This document shows positions 1 to 8,400 of a DNA stretch of 17,105 bases, piece by piece. The DNA lies in NCBI GenBank assembly GCA_958436045.1, contig CAUBIP010000034.1, positions 1 to 17,105 of the forward strand, in the 5' to 3' direction. This stretch comes from an uncultured Oscillospiraceae bacterium (GTDB lineage Bacteria > Bacillota > Clostridia > Oscillospirales > Oscillospiraceae). Within the stretch, counting starts at the first letter, position 1. Each line of letters starts with the position of its first letter. The position numbers and the translations under genes are program-made. The notes beneath the pieces are model-generated. The model worked only from the letters and a program-made list of their open reading frames with translations. It was not told the DNA's origin and did not search any database.

Positions 1-1
1 G

Positions 2-217
2 AAGCAGGTCAAAAAATACGGCGAGGACGCCAAGGTCGCCGTCCGCAACATCCGCCGCGACGCGATGGATTATTTGAAAAACGCCAAGAAAAAATCCGAG
101 ATCACCGAGGATGAGCAGAAAAAAGGCGAAAAGGACCTGCAGGACCTGACGGATAAGTACATCAAAAAAGTTGACGAAGCCTGTGCGGTCAAGGAAAAGG
201 AATTGATGGAGCTGTAA
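2..217 (+). CDS. frr: Ribosome recycling factor, C-terminal part (5' end outside window)
   Basis: The last 71 codons and TAA stop of ribosome recycling factor, which acts with EF-G and IF3 to split post-termination ribosomes. The visible part begins KQVKKYGEDAKVAVRNIRRD, the conserved RRF stretch with the tRNA-mimic arginines, and continues through the lysine/glutamate-rich three-helix-bundle segment (KNAKKKSEITEDEQKKG, then LQDLTDKYIKKVDE). The reading frame is open from base 2. The family is about 185 residues, so more than half lies upstream. In Firmicutes frr is typically followed directly by uppS, as here, but the gap to uppS is unusually long (405 bp) and holds a repeat. Identification is firm. 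Confidence 0.95.
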   Translation, partial: KQVKKYGEDAKVAVRNIRRDAMDYLKNAKKKSEITEDEQKKGEKDLQDLTDKYIKKVDEACAVKEKELMEL

Positions 218-285
218 TTCACCCGCGGCGCTTGCAGTGCGCTCTTACGGTGCAAAGCACAGAAGGGTTGCTGGGTAACCGGTGC

Positions 286-477
286 CTGCACCGCTGCGCG
301 TGCATACAAGCAGCGTGACTATCGCTTGGTAGATAGTAAGAAGTAGAGTTTTTCAAGGCTAGCTTTTAAGCTTAGAGCAATAACGCTCTGCCTACAAGCT
401 TGTTCTTGCGGTGGGGCAATCCCTCTACGCTGTATGGGTTCGACTTAGCCAAACGCTGCGCGTTTGGAGTCTCACCC
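286..477 (+). repeat. Composite intergenic repeat, copy A
   Basis: Two segments recur in reverse complement in the polC-udp gap. 286-324 matches 10658-10620 at about 32 of 39 positions with no gaps. 328-477 matches 10333-10093, including a shared GCAATAACGCTCTGCCTAC and GGTGGGGCAATCCCTC. Copy A ends in a nested hairpin: GGGT (436-439) pairs with ACCC (474-477), GAC (442-444) with GTC (469-471), and CCAAACGC (449-456) with GCGTTTGG (460-467). It lacks the 50-bp module found in B; the cognate junction lies just after base 444. Confidence 0.8.
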
Positions 478-535
478 AAGTCAGCGCGTTCGCGCCGCGC
501 CAAGTGCCACGCAGCCCCGGGGGCTTGCCCCGTGT

Positions 536-567
536 ACATCCCCGGAACCGGCGGGTTTCGGGGATGT
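536..567 (+). other. Stable hairpin upstream of uppS
   Basis: ACATCCCCGGAACC, loop GGCG, then GGTTTCGGGGATGT: a 14-bp stem with a single G·U. No U-tract follows, so it is not a standard intrinsic terminator. It lies 55 bp before uppS, inside any frr-uppS read-through transcript, so a processing or attenuation role is possible but unproven. Confidence 0.55.
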
Positions 568-622
568 GCGGCATCTGCCAGGGGCGCCCGTTAATAGTTC
601 ACCGTTCTAATGGAAAGAAAAC

Positions 623-1378
623 ATGTCTATATTTAAAAGGAAACCAAAGCCGCGCTCTGCGGCTGTGGGCGATGCGCCGGTGCCGGTGCATATCGCTATT
701 ATCATGGATGGCAACGGCCGCTGGGCCAAGCGCCGGGGGATGCCCCGGTACGCTGGGCACGCCTATGGGGCGGAGACGTTCCGCCGCATCGCCAACCACT
801 GCCGGGATATCGGCGTCCACTATCTGACGGTCTACGCCTTCTCGACGGAGAACTGGAAGCGATCGGAAGAGGAGATCAGCGCCATCATGCGCCTGCTGGG
901 CGATTATCTGAAGGAAGCCCTGGCGGATATGGATAAAAACCGGGTCCGCTTCGTCTTCTTTGGCGATCTGACCCGCCTTTCGCCGGAGCTGCAGGCCCTG
1001 TGCCGGCAGGCGGCGGACCGCTCCCGACAGTATGACGGGGTGCAGGTCAATTTCTGCTTGAATTATGGCGGGCGGGATGAAATTCTGCGGGCCGCCCGGC
1101 GCTTTGCCCAGGCTTGTCTGGACGGCAAGGCAAAGCCGGAGGACCTGACGGCGGCGCAGTTTTCGAGTCTCCTCTATTCCGCCGGTGTGCCGGACCCGGA
1201 GCTGGTCATCCGCCCCAGTGGGGAGCTGCGCACGTCCAACTTCCTGCCGTGGCAGACGGCGTATTCTGAATACGTATTTCTCGATAAACTCTGGCCCGAC
1301 TTTACGGCCGAGGATCTCGACGCGGCCATCGACGCCTACCGGCATCGCTCGCGCCGTTTTGGAGGTGCCAAACCATGA
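623..1378 (+). CDS. uppS: Isoprenyl transferase (undecaprenyl diphosphate synthase)
   Basis: Cis-prenyltransferase that condenses farnesyl diphosphate with isopentenyl diphosphates to give the C55 carrier lipid for peptidoglycan and wall polymers. 251 residues, normal for the family. The MDGNGRWAKRRG motif (catalytic Asp29), the YAFSTENWKR block and the C-terminal signature DPELVIRPSGELRTSNFLPW plus QTAYSEYVF are all present. The ATG at 623 is preceded by GGAAAG about 6 nt upstream. The stop overlaps the cdsA start as ATGA, implying translational coupling. It consumes the IPP made by the MEP enzymes encoded two and four genes downstream (Dxr, IspG). The first 20 residues are a variable basic leader. 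Confidence 0.97.
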   Translation: MSIFKRKPKPRSAAVGDAPVPVHIAIIMDGNGRWAKRRGMPRYAGHAYGAETFRRIANHCRDIGVHYLTVYAFSTENWKRSEEEISAIMRLLGDYLKEALADMDKNRVRFVFFGDLTRLSPELQALCRQAADRSRQYDGVQVNFCLNYGGRDEILRAARRFAQACLDGKAKPEDLTAAQFSSLLYSAGVPDPELVIRPSGELRTSNFLPWQTAYSEYVFLDKLWPDFTAEDLDAAIDAYRHRSRRFGGAKP

Positions 1379-2190
1379 AAACTAGAATCCTCTCCGCCGC
1401 CATCGCGCTGCCGTTATTTCTGGCGGTGCTGCTGGTGCCGGTGACTTGGCCGACGGCCCTGCTGCTGGCGGCAATGTGCGCCATCGGCGCCCGGGAGCTG
1501 CTGTGGGCGACGGGCCTGGTGCTCCACAAGCGGCTGGTGGCCTATGCGATGCTCTGCGGAGCGCTGGTGTGCCTGTGGAGCTATCTGGGCTGTCCCCGCT
1601 GGCTGGGCCTTGCGGGCGTGACGGCCTTTTTCCTGGCCCTGGCCGGGGAGCTGCTGGCGGCCCACGCCAAGCTCAGCTTTTCCGAGATCGCCGCGGCAGC
1701 CTTTGCCGGGCTGCTGGTCCCGCTGCTGCTGTCCGCCCTGGTGCGCATCCGCTGCATGGACCATGGCGCGGCGTTGATCTTCATGCCCCTGGTCCTGGCC
1801 TTCACGTCGGACTCCGGCGCGTATTTTGCGGGCCGGGCCTTCGGCAAACACAAGCTGGCCCCGGTCATCAGCCCGAAGAAGACGGTCGAGGGCGCCATCG
1901 GCGGCGTCGTCAGTACGGTGCTCTTCGTTCTGCTCTATGGCCTGGTGCTGCAGCTGGCCTGCGGCTTCCAGGTGCACTACTGGGCGGGGCTTGTCTATGG
2001 CATCGCCGGAGCCGTGTGCGGCATGGTGGGGGATTTGATGTTCTCCGTCGTCAAGCGCCAGGCGGGGATCAAGGACTATGGCAATGTCCTGCCCGGCCAC
2101 GGCGGTGTGCTGGACCGGTTCGACAGCATGGTCGCCGTCGCCCCCGTGGCGGAGCTGCTGCTGTTGGTGCTGCCCTTTGCCGTCAAATAA
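1375..2190 (+). CDS. cdsA: Phosphatidate cytidylyltransferase (CDP-diacylglycerol synthase)
   Basis: Integral membrane enzyme converting phosphatidic acid and CTP to CDP-diacylglycerol, the branch point for phospholipid synthesis. 271 residues with repeated hydrophobic segments throughout (for example the N-terminal ALPLFLAVLLVPVTW and the segment around residues 175-225). The C-terminal CdsA signature is complete at about residues 225-251: SVVKRQAGIKDYGNVLPGHG then GVLDRFD, with the metal-binding acidic residues and HGG. GGAGG lies 9 nt before the ATG, inside the end of uppS, and the start overlaps the uppS stop (ATGA). The uppS-cdsA pair is conserved across Firmicutes and Proteobacteria. 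Confidence 0.96.
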   Translation: MKTRILSAAIALPLFLAVLLVPVTWPTALLLAAMCAIGARELLWATGLVLHKRLVAYAMLCGALVCLWSYLGCPRWLGLAGVTAFFLALAGELLAAHAKLSFSEIAAAAFAGLLVPLLLSALVRIRCMDHGAALIFMPLVLAFTSDSGAYFAGRAFGKHKLAPVISPKKTVEGAIGGVVSTVLFVLLYGLVLQLACGFQVHYWAGLVYGIAGAVCGMVGDLMFSVVKRQAGIKDYGNVLPGHGGVLDRFDSMVAVAPVAELLLLVLPFAVK

Positions 2191-2223
2191 CCCGGGATCT
2201 CCCTTTGGAAGGAGGAACGCACG

Positions 2224-3381
2224 ATGATGCAAGCCATTTCCGTCCTCGGCTCCACCGGCTCCATTGGCCGCCAGACCCTGGACGTCGCCGCAAAGCTGGG
2301 GACCCGCGTGGTCTGCCTGGCCGCCGGGCAGAATCTTGACCGGATGGAGGCCCAGTGCCGCCAGTTTCACCCCCGCCTTGCCGTGATGGCAACGCGGGAG
2401 GCCGCCGCGGCCCTGAAGCTGCGCCTGGGCGACTGCGCTATTGAAATCATGTACGGGATGCAGGGCCTGCTTGCCGCCGCGACGCTGCCGGAGGCAGATG
2501 CCGTCGTCACCGCTGTCGTCGGGATGCTGGGCCTGCGGCCCACCCTTGCGGCCATTGATGCGGGCAAGCGCATCTGCCTTGCCAATAAAGAGACGCTGGT
2601 TTGCGCCGGGGAGCTGGTCATGGCCCGGGCCCGAGAGAAGGGCGCAGAGATCATCCCCGTGGACTCGGAGCACTCGGCCATCTTCCAGTGCCTGATGGGC
2701 CAGCCGAAAAACCGGGTGCGCCGTTTGCTAGTCACCTGCTCCGGCGGCCCGTTCTACGGCATGACGCCGGACGAGCTGAAAAACGTCACAAAGCACGACG
2801 CCCTGCGCCACCCCAACTGGACGATGGGGCCAAAAATCACCATCGACTGCGCGACGCTGATGAACAAGGGCCTAGAGCTCATTGAGGCTATGCGTCTGTA
2901 CGGCCTGCCCCTTTCGCAGGTGGAGGCCGTCATTCACCGGCAGAGCATCGTCCACTCTCTGGTGGAATTTTGTGACGGCGCCGTCCTGGCGCAGCTGGGC
3001 ACGCCGGATATGCGCCTGCCCATCCAGCTGGCCCTGACCTACCCCGACCGCCTGTCTAGCCCGGCTCCGGACCTAGACCTGCTCACCTGTGGGCCCTTGA
3101 CGTTCGCCGCACCGGACGAAGCGGCCTTCCCATGCCTTCGGCTTGCCAAACAGGCGGCGGCGCAGGGTGGTTGCGCTTGCGCTGCGTTGAACGGGGCCAA
3201 TGAAGCGGCGGTCGCGCTGTTTTTGGAGGAAAAAATCGGCTTTTATGATATCCCGCGCCTGGTCGAGGCGGCCCTGGCCCAAGCGCCGGGCACGAAGGAC
3301 CCGGATCTGGAAATGATCCTGGCGGTTGACGCGGCAGCGCGGCAGTCGGTCGCGGTCGCGGCGCACGGGATCGTGAGGTAA
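2224..3381 (+). CDS. dxr: 1-deoxy-D-xylulose 5-phosphate reductoisomerase
   Basis: First committed step of the MEP isoprenoid pathway: DXP to 2-C-methyl-D-erythritol 4-phosphate with NADPH and a divalent metal. 385 residues. The NADPH-binding GSTGSIG is at residues 9-15. LANKETLVCAGELVM precedes the metal-binding PVDSEHSAIFQ (Asp147, Glu149). SGGPFYG and the segment MNKGLELIEA (Glu218, Glu221) complete the active site, followed by HRQSIVHSLVEF and GTPDMRLPIQLALTYPDR. AAGGAGG sits 8 nt before the first ATG; a second ATG follows immediately but is spaced less well. It is 33 bp after cdsA and 5 bp before rseP. This is the target family of fosmidomycin. Confidence 0.97.
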   Translation: MMQAISVLGSTGSIGRQTLDVAAKLGTRVVCLAAGQNLDRMEAQCRQFHPRLAVMATREAAAALKLRLGDCAIEIMYGMQGLLAAATLPEADAVVTAVVGMLGLRPTLAAIDAGKRICLANKETLVCAGELVMARAREKGAEIIPVDSEHSAIFQCLMGQPKNRVRRLLVTCSGGPFYGMTPDELKNVTKHDALRHPNWTMGPKITIDCATLMNKGLELIEAMRLYGLPLSQVEAVIHRQSIVHSLVEFCDGAVLAQLGTPDMRLPIQLALTYPDRLSSPAPDLDLLTCGPLTFAAPDEAAFPCLRLAKQAAAQGGCACAALNGANEAAVALFLEEKIGFYDIPRLVEAALAQAPGTKDPDLEMILAVDAAARQSVAVAAHGIVR

Positions 3382-3386
3382 TTGCT

Positions 3387-4454
3387 TTGTATATTCTGTT
3401 TGCAATTTTAATTTTCGGCTTTTTGATCTTCATCCATGAGCTGGGGCATTTTATGACGGCCAAGCTCCTGGGGGTGCAGGTCAATGAGTTTTCCATCTGC
3501 ATGGGCCCAGCCCTGCTGCAGCGCACCCGGGGGGAGACAACCTACTCTCTGCGTCTGATCCCCATCGGCGGCTACTGTGCCATGGAGGGGGAGGACGAGG
3601 ACAGTGACAATCCCCGGGCCTTCACCCGGGCCAAGACCTGGCGGCGGCTCATTATTCTCGCCGCCGGGGCGTTTATGAATTTCCTGGCGGGCTTTCTCGT
3701 CGTGCTCATCCTGCTCAGCTCGGCCGACGGCTTTTCGACGCCGGTGATCGCGGATTTCTACGACGGCTGCGCCCTGGAATCCCAGGACGGCCTGCAGGCC
3801 GGGGATGAATTCTATAAGATCGACGGCGAGCGGGTCTATATCTACTCCGATGTTGCCATGCTGCTTTCCCGCAACACAACGGGGAAATTTGACCTGGAGC
3901 TCCGCCGGGACGGGCAGACCGTCAAGCTCTCCCAATTCCCGATGAAAAAGCAGACCTTTACGGTAGATGGCCAGGAGGTCGAGCTCTACGGGATGCAGTT
4001 TGCCACGGAGAAAAAAACGGCGGGGGGCCTTTTGAAAATGGCCTGGAACAACAGCCTGTATTTTGTCCAGCTGGTGAAGCTGGGCCTGCACGATCTGGTG
4101 ACCGGTGCGGTGGGCCTGAAGGATATGAGCGGCCCTGTCGGTATCGTCAAGATCATCTCTGACACGGGCAACGCCGCCAAATCCGTCTCCGACGGGGTCA
4201 GCAATGTGCTGTACCTGGGGGCGTTCATCGCCATCAACCTGGCGGTCATGAATCTGCTGCCCCTTCCGGCGCTGGACGGCGGCCGCATCGTCTGCCTGCT
4301 GCTGACGGCTATTATTGAAGGTATCAGCCGGAAGAAGCTGAACCCCAAGTACGAGGGCTATGTCCACACGGCGGGCATGGTGCTGCTGCTGGCGCTGATG
4401 CTGTTTATCACGTTCCATGACGTATTTGTACTCTTCACAGGAGGCTCCACATGA
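3387..4454 (+). CDS. rseP: RseP-type site-2 intramembrane zinc metalloprotease with PDZ domain
   Basis: Site-2 protease that cuts single-pass membrane proteins such as anti-sigma factors within the bilayer. 355 residues. The zinc motif HELGH lies at residues 17-21 in the first TM segment. A PDZ-like domain occupies roughly residues 117-205 (GCALESQDGLQAGDEFYKID), and the second active-site motif NLLPLPALDGGR at 289-300 supplies the Asp ligand (Asp297). A last TM segment ends the protein. The start is TTG at 3387, chosen because GAGG lies 8 nt upstream in the dxr stop region and residues 2-16 form the expected N-terminal TM helix. Its stop overlaps ispG (ATGA). Context (dxr-rseP-ispG) fits housekeeping RseP/RasP rather than sporulation SpoIVFB, which lacks this PDZ arrangement. 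Confidence 0.94.
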   Translation: MYILFAILIFGFLIFIHELGHFMTAKLLGVQVNEFSICMGPALLQRTRGETTYSLRLIPIGGYCAMEGEDEDSDNPRAFTRAKTWRRLIILAAGAFMNFLAGFLVVLILLSSADGFSTPVIADFYDGCALESQDGLQAGDEFYKIDGERVYIYSDVAMLLSRNTTGKFDLELRRDGQTVKLSQFPMKKQTFTVDGQEVELYGMQFATEKKTAGGLLKMAWNNSLYFVQLVKLGLHDLVTGAVGLKDMSGPVGIVKIISDTGNAAKSVSDGVSNVLYLGAFIAINLAVMNLLPLPALDGGRIVCLLLTAIIEGISRKKLNPKYEGYVHTAGMVLLLALMLFITFHDVFVLFTGGST

Positions 4455-5488
4455 CAAAGAGAATCCACGTGGGCGGCGTCGCCATTGGCGGCGGCGCCCC
4501 AGTCTCCATTCAATCCATGCTCAACACGAAGACGACGGACGTCCCCGCCTGCCTGGCCCAGCTGCGGGCCCTGGCGGCGGCTGGGTGCCAGATCGCCCGC
4601 CTGGCCATCCCCGATGCGGCGGCGGCAGCTGCTTTCCGGCACATTTGCGACGCTTCGCCGCTGCCCCTGGTAGCGGATATCCATTTTGACTACCGCCTTG
4701 CCATCGCCGCGGCGGAGGCAGGGGCGGCCAAGATTCGTATTAACCCCGGCAATATCGGCGGCGAGGACCGGGTCCGCGCCGTCGTCGACTGCTGCCGGAT
4801 GCATAAGATCCCCATCCGCATCGGCGTCAACGGCGGCAGCCTGGAGCGCCGTCTGCTGGAAAAATACGGCCACGTCACGGCGGAGGCTTTGGTCGAGAGC
4901 GCGTTTTCCCATCTGGCGCTGCTGGAGAAATTCGGGTTTTATGATACGTGCGTTTCCATGAAATCCTCCAATGTTCCCATGATGATGGCGGCCTACCGCA
5001 GCTTTGCCGCCCAGTCCGACTATCCTCTCCACGTCGGCGTGACGGAGACGGGGACCCCGGCGCAGGGCGTCCTGAAATCCGCCATCGGCATCGGCGGACT
5101 GCTGTGCCTGGGCATCGGCGATACGATCCGCGTCTCCCTGACGGCAGATCCGGTGCAGGAGGTCATCGCCGCCAAGCGCATTCTCAAGGCGGCGGGTCTG
5201 CGCCGCACAGGCGTCAATCTCATCGCCTGCCCAACTTGCGGCCGGACCAGCATCGACCTGATCGGCCTGGCAAACCAGGTCGAGCAGGCCCTGGCCGACT
5301 GTGAAAAGGAGATCACCGTAGCCGTCATGGGCTGCGTGGTCAATGGGCCGGGGGAGGCCCGGGAGGCGGACGTCGGCATCGCCGGGGGCGATGGCTGCGG
5401 CGTGCTGTTTGTGAAGGGTGAGCTGAAAGAGCGCCTGCCCTATGACCAGCTCCTCCCGGCGCTGCTGGCGTATATCGACAAGCTGTGA
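4451..5488 (+). CDS. ispG: 4-hydroxy-3-methylbut-2-en-1-yl diphosphate synthase (GcpE/IspG)
   Basis: Penultimate MEP-pathway enzyme, an iron-sulfur protein reducing methylerythritol cyclodiphosphate to HMBPP. 345 residues, the short bacterial form without the plant-type insert. An N-terminal TIM-barrel region carries SIQSMLNTKTTD and RINPGNIGG. The [4Fe-4S] ligands are Cys260 and Cys263 in ACPTCGRTSIDL and Cys295 in MGCVVNGPGEA, with the cluster-binding Glu302. AGGAGG lies 6 nt before the ATG, and the start overlaps the rseP stop. It shares the dxr operon, so two MEP steps are co-expressed with UppS, a consumer of the product. The downstream polC start is only 11 bp past the stop. Confidence 0.97.
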   Translation: MTKRIHVGGVAIGGGAPVSIQSMLNTKTTDVPACLAQLRALAAAGCQIARLAIPDAAAAAAFRHICDASPLPLVADIHFDYRLAIAAAEAGAAKIRINPGNIGGEDRVRAVVDCCRMHKIPIRIGVNGGSLERRLLEKYGHVTAEALVESAFSHLALLEKFGFYDTCVSMKSSNVPMMMAAYRSFAAQSDYPLHVGVTETGTPAQGVLKSAIGIGGLLCLGIGDTIRVSLTADPVQEVIAAKRILKAAGLRRTGVNLIACPTCGRTSIDLIGLANQVEQALADCEKEITVAVMGCVVNGPGEAREADVGIAGGDGCGVLFVKGELKERLPYDQLLPALLAYIDKL

Positions 5489-5499
5489 GGCGACTGCGT

Positions 5500-8400
5500 A
5501 TGGATGTAACATTTCAGACCCTTTTCCCCCAATTCACCCCGCCGGCCACCCTGGCGGACGCCCCGGTGCAGCATGTCGACCTGCACCCGGCCCAGCGCCG
5601 GGTCTGCATCGAGCTGACACCGGGCAGTTATCTGCCCACCCGAGAGCTGGACGACGCGGCGAACGCCATCGCCACGCTTTACGATCTGCACCGGGTGGAG
5701 TTTACCTGCCGCTATGCCCCAGAGTCTCTTTCACAGATGGATTTTTTTGACCTGGGCAGAATTTTTATCCAGCATAACCCCCTGGCCGCCGGTGCGCTGG
5801 CCGGGGCAGCTTGGCATCTTGAGGGCGAGACGCTGCACGTCGGCCTCGTCGCCAACGGCATTGCCTATCTCGAGCCCGGCATCCCGGCGGTCCGGCAGTT
5901 TATCGCCGACCGGTTTGGCCGCCAGGTCGAGATCCAGATCGACGCCCACCAGGAGCTGGAGGGCCAGGCCCTGTTTGACGCCACTGCCGCCCTGCGCCAA
6001 AAGGCGATGACCGAGCAGCCCCAGCCCGTCGTCAAGGCGAGCGCGCCAGGGAAGGCGGCCCGGGCGGCCCGGCCAACAGCGGCGGATATGATCTTCGGCA
6101 AGCCCTTCTCCGGCAAGGCCCTGCCCATGAAGGACCTGGAGCAGGATATGTATAAGGTCGTCGTGGAAGGGGAGGTCACCGTCATTAACCACCGGGAGCT
6201 GAAAAAGCGCGGCGCGTGGATCATCAGCTTCGATATGACGGACCACACCGGCTCGGCCCGTATCCACTGCTTCATGGAGGCGGCCCAGGCCAAGCCGATC
6301 TTAGAGGGCGTCCAGGGTCCCAACGCAAAGAAAAAGAAGCCCGGCTCCTGGCTCCGGGTCCACGGGAAGGTGACGGTCAACCGCTACGACGGTGAGCTGG
6401 TCATCGAGCCCTTCGGCATTATGAAGGGCAAGCGGCCCGAACGGCAGGACACGGCCCCCGTCAAACGGGTGGAGCTGCATTTACATACGAACATGTCCTC
6501 CATGGACGCCCTGACGGATACGACCCTGGCCGTGCGCCAGGCCGCCGCCTGGGGCATGCCCGCCATCGGCATCACGGACCACGGCGTTGCCCAGGCCTAC
6601 CCCGACGCGATGCACACCGTCGAGGGCGGCTGCACCGTCGCCGGGACGGACCAGCCGATGAAGATCCTCTACGGCTGCGAGGGATATTATGTCAACGACG
6701 TGGACGACCGCGTCGTCGTCCACGGTGTGCGGGACCTGCCGCTGCGGGGGGACTTCGTCGCCTTCGATCTGGAGACGACGGGCCTTTCCAGCCGCACCGA
6801 GCGCATCACCGAGATCGGCGCCGTCATCTTCCGGGACGGCCAGCCCTGCGAGCGGTTCCAGACCTTTGTGAACCCCCACCGCCGCCTGAGCCAGAAGATT
6901 GTCGATCTCACCGGCATCACCGATGCCATGCTGCGCGACGCGCCGGAGATCGAGCAGGTGCTGCCGGAATTTCTGCAGTTCTGCGGTGACCTGCCCCTGT
7001 GCGCCCACAATGCGGATTTTGACGTCGGCTTTATCCAGGCCGCCTGCCAGCGGCAGGGGATCACCTACGCGCCGACGTATTTCGACACCCTGATCCTGGC
7101 GCAGAATCTGCTGCCGAATCTGGGCAAATACAAGCTCAATCTCGTCGCTGATGCCCTGAGCCTGCCGGATTTCCAGCACCACCGGGCCTCCGACGACGCC
7201 GTCACCTGCGGCTATCTCCTGGCCCGCTTTCTTCCCATGCTGGAGGAGCGGGGCATCACCCGGGTGCCGGAGATCAACCCCCTAATGGCCCAGCTGCGCT
7301 CCGGCGGCCGCCTGGACGGGCGGCACACCCGCCATATTCTCCTTTTTGCCAAGAACCAGACGGGCCTGCGGAACCTCTATCATCTGATCAGCCTCAGCAA
7401 CCTGGAATATTTCAAGCGGGTGCCCCGGATGCCCAAGTCCCAGCTCCTGCGCTACCGAGAGGGGCTCATCATCGGCTCGGCCTGCGAGGCCGGGGAGCTG
7501 TTCCAGGCCGTCGTCGCCCACAAGAGCGATGCGGAGCTGGAGCGTATTGCGTCGTTCTACGATTTCTTGGAGATCCAGCCCCTGTGCAACAACCGCTTTA
7601 TGTTAACCAAGGGCCTGGCCCAGGATGAAGAAGAGTTGCGGGAATTCAACCGCACCATCGTCCGCCTGGGGAAAAAGCTGGGCAAGCCCGTCGTTGCCAC
7701 CGGTGACGTCCATTTCCTCAACCCGGAGGATGAGATCTTCCGCCACATCCTGCTGGCGACCAAGGGCTTTGACGACGCGGACAAGTCCCTGCCCCTCTAC
7801 CTGCGCTCGACGGACGAGATGCTCCGGGAGTTTGCCTATCTTGGGGAGGAGACGGCGTACGAGGTCGTTGTCAAGAACACGAACCTCATCGCCGATATGT
7901 GCGATACCGTCCGCCCCGTGCCGCATAACCTGTTCGCCCCCGCCATTGAAAACTCGGTGGAGGACCTCAAAAGCCTCGTCTACGGCAAGCTACACCGGCT
8001 CTACGGCGAAAACCCGCCGGAGCTCATCACCCGGCGCGTCGAGACGGAGCTGCACGATATCATCAACTGTCACTACGACGTCATCTATATGTCCGCCCAG
8101 AAGTTGGTGCAGAATTCCCTGGAGCACGGCTACCTCGTCGGCTCCCGTGGCTCGGTTGGCTCGTCCATCGTGGCGTATCTTTCGGGCATCACGGAGGTCA
8201 ACTCCTTCCCGCCCCACTACCGCTGCACGAATCCAGACTGCAAATTCACGACCTTTGACGTCACCTCCATCACCGCCCTCGACGAAGCGGACCCGAAGAA
8301 ACGGGAGGACGCCATCCGGGCCAAGCACGATGCCGCCTGCGGCGCGGACCTGCCCGATGCCGTCTGCCCCAAGTGCGGGGCCAAGTTTGCCAAGGAGGGA

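Larger units (their letters stand above)
218..622. other. Long frr-uppS intergenic region with repeat and hairpins
   Basis: 405 bp without a convincing gene, inside what is normally a compact operon. From left to right it holds an E-like repeat segment (about 286-324), a B-like repeat segment (328-477) and a strong hairpin at 536-567. Short open frames exist here, but none has a good SD site or family resemblance. I found no clear sigma-70-type promoter, so whether uppS starts its own transcript here is unresolved. Confidence 0.75.

Noticed and set aside
400..594. Small open frames in the frr-uppS gap
   Set aside because: They run through repeat hairpins, have no SD site and no recognisable protein features.
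1414..2673. 419-codon minus-strand frame opposite cdsA and dxr
   Set aside because: Low-complexity Gln/His/Gly-rich translation typical of a shadow; it spans two well-supported genes.
3387..4454. Site-2 protease as SpoIVFB partner of the BofA-like protein
   Set aside because: The PDZ domain and the dxr/ispG context mark it as RseP/RasP type; a direct link to BofA is only speculation.
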